Source: HGM11368 sp051883455 (lineage in GTDB: Bacteria > Bacillota > Clostridia > Christensenellales > UBA3700). From it: DNA of 64,000 nt. Position numbers and translations under genes: made by a program. The notes under the pieces are model-generated. The model did not search any database. It was not told the origin of the DNA and was given only the letters and a program-made list of their open reading frames with translations. Below, piece by piece: positions 1 through 7,922 of the stretch. Location: assembly GCA_051883455.1 (NCBI GenBank), contig JBJETT010000008.1, positions 186,001 through 250,000 on the forward strand. The letters are read 5' to 3'. Positions within the stretch are counted from its first letter, which is position 1. Each line of letters begins with the position of its first letter.

Positions 1-201
1 GATTGGCATATAGATAAACAGCACGGCAATGAGTGGCAAGGCAAACAGCATAACCATAAGGTTGACGCTAATCATCTTGGTAATATTGTTTTTGAGAGTA
101 GCAAAAACTTGAGCAATTCTACCCTTGAAGTTGATATCTCTGCCCGCGGGGCTTAAGTCTTTGGCGATGGTTAATTTTGACGCAATATCTACAGTTGACA
201 T
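1..201 (-). CDS. Membrane protein, N-terminal fragment (cut by left edge)
   Basis: Only the first 67 codons are inside the window; the gene continues past base 1. It starts at ATG 201 behind an AGGAGA ribosome-binding site at about 205-210. The first 40 residues are soluble and mixed in charge. A hydrophobic stretch, probably the first membrane helix, begins around residue 48 and is still running at the edge. The 'TLKNNITKMISVNL' entry into the helix resembles small YesL/DUF624-type membrane proteins, but too little is visible to assign a family. It is divergent from the asd operon and has its own promoter. Confidence 0.6.
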   Translation of the reverse strand, partial: MSTVDIASKLTIAKDLSPAGRDINFKGRIAQVFATLKNNITKMISVNLMVMLFALPLIAVLFIYMPI

Positions 202-227
202 AATTTCTCCTAAATCGAATTTATATT

Positions 228-256
228 ATAATACAACAATTTGGCGACAATATCAA
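228..256 (-). promoter_or_regulatory. Promoter of the left-edge membrane protein gene
   Basis: On the minus strand TTGATA (251-256) is followed after 17 bases by TATTAT (228-233), a good SigA-type match about 30 bases upstream of the start codon. Confidence 0.55.
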
Positions 257-296
257 CATTATTTGAAACAAAAATAATTTAACCCGTCAAAATCGC

Positions 297-326
297 TTTA
301 CACCGACCGATATGTTGTGGTATTAT
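297..326 (+). promoter_or_regulatory. Promoter of the asd-dapA-dapB operon
   Basis: TTTACA (297-302), an 18-base spacer and TATTAT (321-326). The predicted transcription start, around 333, coincides with the first base of the lysine riboswitch. Confidence 0.65.
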
Positions 327-332
327 CTCCTT

Positions 333-495
333 AGCTTGTAGAGGCGCGAAATTTATTAGTAGCGGAAGCACGTTGCAAGGACGCCGTCAAAGGAAATTTC
401 GCCGAAGCGTATATTCTCTTGCAAGGGTATATTGCTGGGCATAAGGTTAAGAGCCTTATGACTGTCATCTGATAGATGGAGCACTAAAAGCTGTG
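333..495 (+). promoter_or_regulatory. Lysine riboswitch (L box)
   Basis: The sequence contains the landmark L-box blocks in order: GAGGCGC (341-347), AGTAGC near 358, AAGGACGCCGTCAAAGGAAA (377-396), TCGCCGAAGC (399-408), GCTGGGCAT (434-442), a CTTATGACTGTCATCTG block and ATGGAGCAC near 475-483. The closing helix can form between AGCTT at 333-337 and AAGCT at 488-492. It lies directly upstream of three lysine/DAP pathway genes and is followed by an intrinsic terminator, which fits transcription attenuation when lysine is bound. Recognition is from memory of the consensus, not a covariance-model search. Confidence 0.93.
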
Positions 496-518
496 ATACT
501 TACCATTCGTTATCTATT

Positions 519-554
519 GCAGAAGCTCCGTTTAACAAGCTTCTGCATTTTTTG
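519..554 (+). terminator. Attenuator terminator of the lysine riboswitch
   Basis: GCAGAAGCT (519-527) pairs with AGCTTCTGC (538-546), followed by ATTTTTT. The AGCT-containing arm could compete with the riboswitch closing helix, the usual on/off switch of L-box leaders. Confidence 0.85.
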
Positions 555-593
555 TATATAATATTATGGGTACGACCCACAAAGGAGATAAAA

Positions 594-1613
594 ATGAAAA
601 AGTATAACGTCGCCGTAGTTGGCGCAACAGGCATGGTAGGCAACAAGTTTTTGGAAGTTTTGACCGAAAAACAACTGCCTGTAGACAATTATTATTTGTT
701 TGCTTCTAGCAAATCCGCAGGAAAAACCATAGACTTTATGGGCAAGCCTCACACAATCATCGAATTGACCGAGGACAACGTCAAGGCTCATAAGGTAGAT
801 ATAGCACTCTTCTCCGCCGGCGGTAGCGTGAGCGCTAAGTTCGCTCCTATCTTCGCCAGCCAAGGCGCAGTAGTTATCGACAACTCCAGCCAATGGAGAA
901 TGGACAAAAACGTCCCACTCGTTGTGCCTGAGGTCAATCCTCAAGATATAGATTGGAACAGCGGTATCATCGCCAACCCTAACTGCTCTACCATTCAAGC
1001 AATGGTCGCGCTCAAACCACTCCACGAAAAGTACGGTCTTAAGCGTGTAGTTTATAGCACCTACCAAGCAGTGAGCGGTGCGGGCGTGGCAGGTTACAAC
1101 GACTTGCTCGACGGTTTAAAAGCCTTCGTCAACGGCGAAGAATATCAAACCAAAAAGTTCCCTTACCCTATCGCCAACAACCTCATTCCTCAAATCGACG
1201 TATTTTTGCCTAACGGCTATACCAAAGAAGAGGAAAAGATGATCAAGGAAACTAAGAAGATTTTGGGTGACCAGACTATCAAGGTTACGGCAACCACCGT
1301 CAGAGTGCCAGTACTCAACTCTCACTCCGAATCTATCAACCTCGAATTCAACAAGCCTTGCACCAGAGAAGGCATCATCGAGGCTCTTAGAGGTCAAAAG
1401 GGCTTGATCGTCATCGACGACGACGCTAATTGCAAGTACCCTATGCCTAAGGACGCTACTGGTCACGACGAGGTTTACGTTGGACGTATTCGTATCGACG
1501 ATACGGTAGAGAGCGGTTGCAACATTTGGTGTGTAGCCGACAATATCCGCAAGGGCGCTGCAAGCAACGCCGTTCAAATTGCGGAATATATGATAAAAAA
1601 CAACAAAATCTAA
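594..1613 (+). CDS. asd: Aspartate-semialdehyde dehydrogenase
   Basis: Reduces aspartyl phosphate to aspartate semialdehyde with NADPH, the branch-point step to lysine, diaminopimelate, threonine and methionine. At 339 residues it is full length. The N-terminal nucleotide-binding loop reads VGATGMVG (residues 9-16), and the active-site cysteine is C131 in ANPNCST. ATG 594 was chosen over in-frame start codons further upstream because AAAGGAGA lies at 581-588 and the upstream codons overlap the riboswitch terminator. It is the first gene of asd-dapA-dapB and is controlled by the lysine riboswitch, so this copy is probably dedicated to lysine and cell-wall precursor supply. Confidence 0.97.
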   Translation: MKKYNVAVVGATGMVGNKFLEVLTEKQLPVDNYYLFASSKSAGKTIDFMGKPHTIIELTEDNVKAHKVDIALFSAGGSVSAKFAPIFASQGAVVIDNSSQWRMDKNVPLVVPEVNPQDIDWNSGIIANPNCSTIQAMVALKPLHEKYGLKRVVYSTYQAVSGAGVAGYNDLLDGLKAFVNGEEYQTKKFPYPIANNLIPQIDVFLPNGYTKEEEKMIKETKKILGDQTIKVTATTVRVPVLNSHSESINLEFNKPCTREGIIEALRGQKGLIVIDDDANCKYPMPKDATGHDEVYVGRIRIDDTVESGCNIWCVADNIRKGAASNAVQIAEYMIKNNKI

Positions 1614-1625
1614 TTAGAGGTGCTT

Positions 1626-2501
1626 ATGTTCAGAGGAACGGCAACTGCCCTCATCACCCCCTTCAACGAAAGGGGTATAGACTACGACGCTTTCGGCGCT
1701 TTTATCGATAGACAAATCAACCAAGGTATCGACGCACTCTTGGTGTGCGGTACTACGGGCGAGCCTGCCACGATGACTGCGACCGAAAAGTTCCAAGTCA
1801 TAGAATGGGCTATCAAATATATCAATCACCGTGTGCCCGTCATCATCGGCACGGGTAGCAACTGTACGGCTACGGCTATCGAAAACACCAAGTTCGTCGA
1901 AAAAATCGGCGCGGATTGTGCCTTGGTGGTTACGCCGTATTACAACAAATGCACTCAAGAAGGATTGTATCAGCACTATAAGGCCATCAATGACTCTACG
2001 TCCTTGCCTATCATTGCTTACAACGTACCTTCTCGCACGGGCGTAAATATCTTGCCTAAGACTGCCGAGAGATTGGCAACGCTATCCAACCTCAAGGGTA
2101 TCAAGGAAGCTAGTGGCAATCTCGAGCAAATCAAGCAAACTTACGAGCTAATCAAGGATAGCGATATGCTACTCTACTCGGGCGACGACGGCATAGCCGT
2201 TGATATCGTCGAGATGGGTGGCACCGGCGTTTTGTCGGTAGCAAGCAACGTTATCCCGGGCGAGATGAGCAATATGATGAGATTGGCTCTCGACGGCAAT
2301 ATCGCCGAGGCAAGAAAACTCGAGAGCAAATACGCAGAGCTCTTTAAGGCTTTGTTCTACGAGGTCAACCCTATCCCTGCCAAGTACGCTTGCAGCAGAA
2401 TGGGACTAATCAAAAATATCCTTAGACTGCCTCTCACTCCGATGAGCGAGGCGCAAAGCCAAAGATTGGAAAAGGTTTTGCAACAACTACAACTGATATA
2501 A
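1626..2501 (+). CDS. dapA: 4-hydroxy-tetrahydrodipicolinate synthase
   Basis: Condenses pyruvate with aspartate semialdehyde, the first committed step of lysine/DAP synthesis, through a Schiff base on a lysine. The (beta/alpha)8 protein is 291 residues from ATG 1626. It has the GTTGE motif (42-46), the tyrosine in AYNVPSRTG (about 131-139), and the Schiff-base lysine K160 in GIKEASG. ATG 1626 is preferred to GTG 1620 because AGAGG at 1616-1620 then serves as ribosome-binding site. It follows asd after 12 bases, within the same riboswitch-controlled operon. Confidence 0.97.
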   Translation: MFRGTATALITPFNERGIDYDAFGAFIDRQINQGIDALLVCGTTGEPATMTATEKFQVIEWAIKYINHRVPVIIGTGSNCTATAIENTKFVEKIGADCALVVTPYYNKCTQEGLYQHYKAINDSTSLPIIAYNVPSRTGVNILPKTAERLATLSNLKGIKEASGNLEQIKQTYELIKDSDMLLYSGDDGIAVDIVEMGGTGVLSVASNVIPGEMSNMMRLALDGNIAEARKLESKYAELFKALFYEVNPIPAKYACSRMGLIKNILRLPLTPMSEAQSQRLEKVLQQLQLI

Positions 2502-2514
2502 CGAGGAGCGACTT

Positions 2515-3282
2515 ATGATAAAGGTTTTGATATGGGGAATAGGCGGAAAAATGGGTAAAAACGTGCTGGAGTGTCTAAAAAACGACAGCGAAGCAGTTTG
2601 CATTGGCGGTGTGGACAAATATGCCGACCCAAAAGCTTTTGACGTGCCCGTCTTTGCCGATGCCCAACAAATCAACGTCGTGCCCGACGTTATCATCGAC
2701 TTTTCTAGACCCGACGCGCTCGAGCCTTTGATGCAATTCGCAGTTAGCAATAACTGCAAAGTCGTGTTGGCTACCACGGGTTATAGCATCGACCAAATAG
2801 TACAAATAGGCAAATATAGCGAACAAATCGCAATCTTCAAAACTGCCAACCTCTCCTTGGGCGTCAATCTTATGACTGCTCTGTGTCGCAAAGCCGTACA
2901 GTTTTTGGGCGACTCTTACGACGTGGAGATTATCGAGCAGCACCACAATCAAAAAGTCGACAGCCCTTCCGGCACGGCGCTAGCCATTGCCAAGGCTATC
3001 AACGAAGAGTACGACAACCAAAAGCGTTTCGTCTACGGAAGAAACGGCGGTGATACTAAGCGTCAACAGGACGAAATAGGTATCCATGCGGTAAGAGGCG
3101 GAACGATTGTCGGCAAGCACGAAGCGCTATTTATCGGTAAGGACGAAGTTATCACCATATCGCACGAAGCACAGAGCAAAATGGTATTCGCCGTAGGTGC
3201 GGTGAGAGCCGCTAAATACATTGCGGGTCACTCTTGCGGTCTGCACGATATGCAAGACCTCATTGCTACGATGGTTGACTAA
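2515..3282 (+). CDS. dapB: 4-hydroxy-tetrahydrodipicolinate reductase
   Basis: Reduces the DapA product to tetrahydrodipicolinate with NAD(P)H. The N-terminus has a Rossmann loop, GIGGKMGK (8-15). The family signature EQHHNQKVDSPSGTA (141-155) holds the catalytic histidine pair and lysine. Length, 255 residues, is normal. It starts 13 bases after dapA behind GAGG and ends the operon. No dapH/dapL/dapD-type gene follows, so the rest of the pathway must be elsewhere. Confidence 0.96.
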   Translation: MIKVLIWGIGGKMGKNVLECLKNDSEAVCIGGVDKYADPKAFDVPVFADAQQINVVPDVIIDFSRPDALEPLMQFAVSNNCKVVLATTGYSIDQIVQIGKYSEQIAIFKTANLSLGVNLMTALCRKAVQFLGDSYDVEIIEQHHNQKVDSPSGTALAIAKAINEEYDNQKRFVYGRNGGDTKRQQDEIGIHAVRGGTIVGKHEALFIGKDEVITISHEAQSKMVFAVGAVRAAKYIAGHSCGLHDMQDLIATMVD

Positions 3283-3299
3283 TCTCAAGACAAAAATAT

Positions 3300-3334
3300 G
3301 GGACTGTTTGCTAATTGCAAGCAGTCCTTTTTTA
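3300..3334 (+). terminator. Terminator of asd-dapA-dapB
   Basis: GGACTG (3301-3306) and CAGTCC (3322-3327) form a stem with extra internal GC pairs, followed by TTTTTT. On the opposite strand the stem is followed by CATATTTTT, so it may also end the minus-strand gene at 3399-3983. Confidence 0.8.
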
Positions 3335-3398
3335 CAAATTTTGATAGCGTTTTGGTATTTAAAGATTATTCCAAATTCTAATTACTCTGCCCTTTCGT

Positions 3399-3983
3399 CT
3401 AGTCTTGTGCGCTTTGTTTAGTCTTGGCAAAAAACGGACATCTATCGCCAATGCATTGCTTGTTGAGAGGAGAAAACTCACAGACTATTTTGTCTATGGT
3501 CATCTCTACCCCGTACTTTTCCCTTATAAAATCTACCGCGTAGCTTAGCGAAAGAAAAGCGTTTCTTTTGCAACATCTAGGTCCGCCTATCTTACTCATC
3601 TTGCTCAAAATCGTAGAGGTGAGCTGTAGATTGTCCTTATAAAATTCGTCGCTACTGAGTGGCTGAGTGTCGTGTATAATCGACAACACCGCACCCACCG
3701 ACGCCACCGAACCGCATACTCCCCAATAGGCGCACATAGCTCCCGGCATTTTGATAGAGCGCTCGGCAAGCGCGTCCAAACAACCCGGCAAGTCGATATC
3801 TCCGCCCGCATTGTAGTACGCCGTCAACAAAGCCGCTCCGTCAAGAAAATGATGCTCGGGTCCGTGAATGGCAATACAATCTCTATGCATCATCTCTTTG
3901 ACCACCTCGATAGGATTGGTGGACTTTATATTGACAATTTCGCTTTTGATACGATTATATTTTTCTTCGAGAGAGTATTGCAT
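3399..3983 (-). CDS. DUF5714-like cysteine-rich protein of unknown function
   Basis: 194 residues from ATG 3983, which has a perfect AAGGAGAT ribosome-binding site; an in-frame ATG 66 bases upstream lacks one and was rejected. Conserved-looking blocks are HGPEHHFLDG, PGAMCAYWGVCGS and GGPRCCKR, followed by a C-terminal Cys cluster (C-x8-C-x4-C in the last 25 residues). These blocks match what I recall of the DUF5714 family, found alone or beside a SAM methyltransferase domain in clostridia and methanogens; no such domain is present here. The cysteines suggest metal or iron-sulfur binding, which is inference. It is separated from the upstream gene by 81 bases containing a copy of the ATACGTAT palindrome. 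Confidence 0.8.
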   Translation of the reverse strand: MQYSLEEKYNRIKSEIVNIKSTNPIEVVKEMMHRDCIAIHGPEHHFLDGAALLTAYYNAGGDIDLPGCLDALAERSIKMPGAMCAYWGVCGSVASVGAVLSIIHDTQPLSSDEFYKDNLQLTSTILSKMSKIGGPRCCKRNAFLSLSYAVDFIREKYGVEMTIDKIVCEFSPLNKQCIGDRCPFFAKTKQSAQD

Positions 3984-4041
3984 ATATCTCCTTTTTGGTC
4001 GCGATTTTGTTCTATCGCACCTACTCGATATTTTATTTTTG

Positions 4042-4057
4042 CTCGACACGTATCGAC
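4042..4057. repeat. ATACGTAT palindrome, copy 1 (one substitution)
   Basis: CTCGACACGTATCGAC, an imperfect 16-base palindrome, lies eight bases beyond the TGA of the minus-strand gene ending at 4065. It is one of five related copies in this window (also 10852, 15971, 51700, 55396). Confidence 0.7.
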
Positions 4058-4064
4058 TTTTTCG

Positions 4065-4709
4065 TCAATTTATTCCGTCGTCGCAAGTTGGTTTTTCTTT
4101 TTCTTGGCTATCTCGCTGCTCTTGATTTTGCATTGCTACACTCTTGTTACGCGTGGCAATCTTGCCTTCGTATTCGCGTTGCAACTGCTCAACCTTGCCT
4201 ACCGCTTGCTCGTACTTTTGTTGCAAGCTTTTCATCTTGTTGCTATGGGTGAGCATAAGCAGTTGTAGGTCGTCGAGCAAAAGACACTTGTTACCGATAT
4301 ATCCTATCGTAAATTTTTCCGCCGATTTGAGTGCAAGCACTTCTTGCCAGCTAAACTGTGCAGGCGATACGTTGGTGTATGTTTGCAAGTCGTCACTATA
4401 GCTATACTCAACGCTAAAGTATTCAGCTTTGCCCGACTTGCCACCCGATATATATCTAATAAAATGCGCGGTGGTCGTCTTGCCCGACCTTAGAATTTTG
4501 TTTTGTATGGCGTATTGACGGCTTCTCACCACTCCGCCGACAAGGCACACGATACCCACTATCATAGTCAAAATAGGCACTAGATAGGACGATATATTGA
4601 CACTACCTTTCGCGTGATAATATATCGCCAAACCAACGCCTATTGCCATTGCGACTACGCCAAGTATCAACGGATATAATACGCTCTTTGCCAAGTCGAG
4701 TTTTTTCAT
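4065..4709 (-). CDS. Two-helix membrane protein of unknown function
   Basis: 214 residues. Two membrane helices lie near residues 11-30 and 41-62. A soluble domain follows with a beta-rich look, containing 'TTAHFIRYISGGKSGKAEYFSVEYSYS', a layout typical of DUF3592-like sensor/adaptor proteins, though I cannot confirm the family. A coiled-coil region near residues 155-190 and a charged tail end the protein. The start lies one base after the stop of the zinc-ribbon gene and has no good ribosome-binding site, so translation is probably coupled. It is the last gene of the dnaG-sigA operon. Confidence 0.75.
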   Translation of the reverse strand: MKKLDLAKSVLYPLILGVVAMAIGVGLAIYYHAKGSVNISSYLVPILTMIVGIVCLVGGVVRSRQYAIQNKILRSGKTTTAHFIRYISGGKSGKAEYFSVEYSYSDDLQTYTNVSPAQFSWQEVLALKSAEKFTIGYIGNKCLLLDDLQLLMLTHSNKMKSLQQKYEQAVGKVEQLQREYEGKIATRNKSVAMQNQEQRDSQEKEKPTCDDGIN

Positions 4710-4710
4710 G

Positions 4711-5415
4711 TTATTTGTTGTACATTATTCTGCCACAGTTAGGGCATTCAATATAAGGAAGACCTGCGTCCATCTTGTCGCGAATATTGGTATCTACCTC
4801 TATGCCGCAAGCACATGCGTGCCCCTCTTTGTTGTAAGGCACGAACACAGGCTTTTTGCCTCTCTTGCGCGCGTCGAGATATATTGCCATCAACTGCGGG
4901 TCAACGTCCTTGGCAATGGCTTTTTTCTTGTTGTCAAGTTCTTTCGCTACAGCCATTTTACTCTCTCTAAGCTTAGTAAATTTGTCGGCGTAAGACTTTT
5001 CTAATGCACCTGCCTTGGACGCACTATCCATCTCTGCTTTGAACCTGCTTTGAATTTGACCGAGCTCCGCCTTTAGCCTGCTAAGTTCTTTTTCGTAGTT
5101 TTCGATGACGGTCGTATACTTGTCAAGTTGCTTGGAATAATAATCAAGCTCGTCGTCTTGAGCGTCGTCGTTGACGTGCTTGCTCAATTCTTCAATCTCT
5201 TTGATTGCATCTTGATATTGAGCGTCTACACTCGCGAAGCTCGAAAACGCCTCTTCGGTAATACTGTTGAGTCTGATAACCTCTTCTACTGCTCTCTTTC
5301 TTTCATTTTGGTAGGCAAGATATTTTTGATATTCTTCGCTCTTGCGCATATCCTCTTCAAGCTTGATAAATTCCATATCAACCTTTTGATATTCCAAAAT
5401 TTTGTCTATATTCAT
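4711..5415 (-). CDS. Coiled-coil protein with C-terminal zinc ribbon (COG1579 type)
   Basis: 234 residues. Roughly residues 5-170 are heptad-rich coiled coil. The C-terminus carries two CxC/CxxC knuckles, HACACGIEV and IECPNCGRIMY, which would bind one zinc ion. The architecture matches the zf-RING_7/COG1579 family of presumed nucleic-acid-binding proteins that commonly follows nif3 in Firmicutes. The GAGGAGGAG ribosome-binding site is very strong. It sits 14 bases after nif3. Molecular function is not established for the family. Confidence 0.88.
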   Translation of the reverse strand: MNIDKILEYQKVDMEFIKLEEDMRKSEEYQKYLAYQNERKRAVEEVIRLNSITEEAFSSFASVDAQYQDAIKEIEELSKHVNDDAQDDELDYYSKQLDKYTTVIENYEKELSRLKAELGQIQSRFKAEMDSASKAGALEKSYADKFTKLRESKMAVAKELDNKKKAIAKDVDPQLMAIYLDARKRGKKPVFVPYNKEGHACACGIEVDTNIRDKMDAGLPYIECPNCGRIMYNK

Positions 5416-5429
5416 ATGCTCCTCCTCAA

Positions 5430-6191
5430 TCAGTTGTATGGGTCGGCGTCTTGTTGAGATTTTTCAACTTCGACACTGCCTTGCAACCAATCGTATATTA
5501 TATTTTTTGCTATTTTTTCACTCGTCCAATGCCCGAGTTCTATAAGTGAAATTGCCTTGTCTTTGAGCGTCAACAACAGGGAATGTTTGACCTCCGCGGT
5601 GATGAATACTTGCACGCCGTGAGGAACTAAAACCTCGTCAATCAATTCGTCCATTCTTCCGCCCGCACCGCTACAAACACCTACAACGTCAATATTGGCG
5701 TCAAGGTCGCCTGCCGTGCGCACGTGCTTTTCGCCCGTAATTGCAACTATCTTGTCCACGAGTTCTCTCAAAGTCACGGGCTTACTCAATTTGCCCGTTC
5801 TCCAGCAACAGTCTTTGCCGTCTCTATCAATCAAGCCTAGTTCTACTGCAAGCTTGCTATTGATACCACCCGTCACACAGTCGAGGTTGGTGTGCATACA
5901 ATAGATATTGACATCGTTTTTGACGGCTTGCATAATTATTTTGCCCGTCGTATCGTCTTGATTTACGCGTTTGATAGCCCCAAATATCACGGGATGATGC
6001 GACACGATAAGGTTGCAGCCCTTCTCTACCGCTTCTTCTACCACTGCGGGGGTTACGTCGACGCACACTAGCGCTTTGGCAATCATAGCATTGCAATCGC
6101 CTACGATGAGCCCGCAATTATCCCACTCTTCGGCAAGCGTTAGAGGGGCGTTACTCTCCAAAACCTTAATTATTTGAGATAGTTTTTGCAT
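5430..6191 (-). CDS. Nif3-like dinuclear metal-centre protein
   Basis: 253 residues, the short form without the PII-like insert seen in Bacillus YqfO. Metal ligands are visible: SHHPVIFG near residue 65, the CMHTNLD block near residue 100, and the C-terminal LIELGHWTSE. Family members form toroidal hexamers with two metal ions per subunit and are linked to GTP cyclohydrolase I type 2 or NIF3 annotations, but the reaction is uncertain. The first 26 bases overlap the end of trmK, and GAGGAGAT inside trmK gives the start. Confidence 0.93.
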   Translation of the reverse strand: MQKLSQIIKVLESNAPLTLAEEWDNCGLIVGDCNAMIAKALVCVDVTPAVVEEAVEKGCNLIVSHHPVIFGAIKRVNQDDTTGKIIMQAVKNDVNIYCMHTNLDCVTGGINSKLAVELGLIDRDGKDCCWRTGKLSKPVTLRELVDKIVAITGEKHVRTAGDLDANIDVVGVCSGAGGRMDELIDEVLVPHGVQVFITAEVKHSLLLTLKDKAISLIELGHWTSEKIAKNIIYDWLQGSVEVEKSQQDADPYN

Positions 6192-6834
6192 GTTTTATCT
6201 CCTCACCTACTTCTTGGAGCAAGTCGTAGTATCGTTTGATTTGACTATCTGTAGCGACAAACTCGGCGTAAGCGCCTATCTTGGCTAGCTCATTCTCGAC
6301 AAACCTACAAAAGGTTGGGTCGGTGATAGAGTTATTCCCTAGCATAATCTCTCTATAAGAGGGATTTTCTCGTCCTCTCGTTGCAACGATGAGGTTGTAG
6401 AATTTCTTACCGCTCTCTACTACGTAATCGCGAACTCTCACGTAGCCGCCCTCCGCCAAATAATGCCTTAGATAATTCACGTCGCTATGCGCGAGCAACA
6501 CGTATCGGACTATGCCTTGCACCTGTCTATCGAGTATTTTGACTATTTCTCTACCGCCCATACCCGCAATGACGGCAACGTCGACTTGGTTGTCCCTATA
6601 TCCGTCAAAGCCGTCGCAACGTATAAACTCAACGCTAGTCAATCCCTCTTCCTTAGCGAGCTTGATAGCCTTGTCGAGGCTTGGCTGAGATACGTCACTC
6701 TCGATAGCCTTGGCTATCCTGCCCTCTTTGAGAGCCATCAAGCCTATTTTGCCGTGGTCACAACCCACGTCGGCGAGCACTACGCCACTGATATTGTCAA
6801 CCACAGCTCTCAGCCTTGGGTCAAGTTTTTTCAT
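6166..6834 (-). CDS. trmK: tRNA (adenine-22-N1)-methyltransferase
   Basis: 222 residues with a class I SAM-binding loop, ADVGCDHGKIG (about residues 21-31), followed by CDGFDGY and AGMGGREI, all typical of TrmK. It methylates N1 of A22 in tRNA. The position directly after sigA and before nif3 is the conserved Firmicute order. Only one base separates it from sigA and there is no clear ribosome-binding site, suggesting translational coupling. Confidence 0.95.
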   Translation of the reverse strand: MKKLDPRLRAVVDNISGVVLADVGCDHGKIGLMALKEGRIAKAIESDVSQPSLDKAIKLAKEEGLTSVEFIRCDGFDGYRDNQVDVAVIAGMGGREIVKILDRQVQGIVRYVLLAHSDVNYLRHYLAEGGYVRVRDYVVESGKKFYNLIVATRGRENPSYREIMLGNNSITDPTFCRFVENELAKIGAYAEFVATDSQIKRYYDLLQEVGEEIKHAKTISNN

Positions 6835-6835
6835 A

Positions 6836-7912
6836 TCAAATGTAGTCTTTGAGCTTCTTTTGACGATTAGGGTGACGGAGCTTTCTCAAAGCCTTCGCCT
6901 CGATTTGTCTGATACGCTCACGAGTTACGTTGAATTCTTTGCCCACTTCTTCCAAAGTCTTAGGACGCGAATCCTTGATACCGTAACGCATTATCAACAC
7001 TTCTTGCTCACGAGGGGTGAGCGTGCTGAGAACTTGCAACAAATGTTCTCTAAGCATTGCGGCTTCGGCTTTTTCGGCAGGAGAAACGGAAGAATTATCC
7101 TCTATAAAGTCGCCAAGGTGGCTGTCCTCTTCTTCACCGATTGGCTTCTCGAGCGATACGGGGTCTTGCGCAATCTTTTGAATTTCGATTACCTTATCTT
7201 CGCTTATACCCATTTTTTCCGCTATTTCTGCAGCTGAAGGCTCTCTACCTAGCGTTTGCAAAAGATTTCTCGACACTCTGCCGAGTTTGTTGATAGTTTC
7301 CACCATATGCACCGGAATACGAATAGTCCTCGCTTGGTCGGCTATAGCTCTCGTGATAGATTGCTTAATCCACCAAGTAGCGTAGGTCGAAAACTTGAAG
7401 CCTCTCTCGTAATCGAACTTTTCTACGGCTTTCATCAATCCGAGATTGCCCTCTTGAATAAGGTCAAGGAAGTGCATACCCCTACCCACGTATCTCTTGG
7501 CAATCGAAACGACGAGTCTTAGGTTGGCTACGCTGAGCTTGTCCCTTGCCGACATATCGCCCTCGTTCATTCTCTTGGCTAGCTCTACTTCTTCTTCGGT
7601 AGTAAGCAGAGGTACTTGTCCTATCTCCTTGAGATACATCTTGACAGAGTCGTCGGTGCTAGAATCGAAGTTGTCAATAGCTATCTTCTCGCTGAGAGAA
7701 GAGTTGCTGACGGTAATACCTTTGGCTTTGAGTTCTCCGTAGACGTTTTCCATTTCTTCAACGCTAAGAGCAAATCTGTCGAGTCTTTCGTTGACTTGCT
7801 CTTCGGAGAGCTTTCCGCCAACCGCCGACGCAATCAAGCCGTCCACGGCACTACGGATTTTTTCTTCTCTACGCAGTTTCTTTTCGTTGTTTTCGTTTTT
7901 TTGTTCTGCCAT
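6836..7912 (-). CDS. sigA: RNA polymerase primary sigma factor SigA/RpoD
   Basis: 358 residues, close to Bacillus SigA length. The N-terminus is a short charged segment rather than the long region 1.1 of proteobacteria. The core-binding and -10 helices of region 2 contain LIQEGNLGLMKAVEKFDY and STYATWWIKQSI. Region 4.2 has EEVGKEFNVTRERIRQIEAK. The start has AGGAGA at the right distance. It lies 10 bases after dnaG in the classic dnaG-sigA arrangement. The abundant TTGACA/TATAAT promoters in this window are its expected targets. Confidence 0.97.
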   Translation of the reverse strand: MAEQKNENNEKKLRREEKIRSAVDGLIASAVGGKLSEEQVNERLDRFALSVEEMENVYGELKAKGITVSNSSLSEKIAIDNFDSSTDDSVKMYLKEIGQVPLLTTEEEVELAKRMNEGDMSARDKLSVANLRLVVSIAKRYVGRGMHFLDLIQEGNLGLMKAVEKFDYERGFKFSTYATWWIKQSITRAIADQARTIRIPVHMVETINKLGRVSRNLLQTLGREPSAAEIAEKMGISEDKVIEIQKIAQDPVSLEKPIGEEEDSHLGDFIEDNSSVSPAEKAEAAMLREHLLQVLSTLTPREQEVLIMRYGIKDSRPKTLEEVGKEFNVTRERIRQIEAKALRKLRHPNRQKKLKDYI

Positions 7913-7922
7913 CGTCTTTCTC

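Noticed and set aside
564..1067. Minus-strand frame opposite asd, and similar one at 1116-1577
   Set aside because: No start signals; asd motifs are unambiguous on the plus strand.
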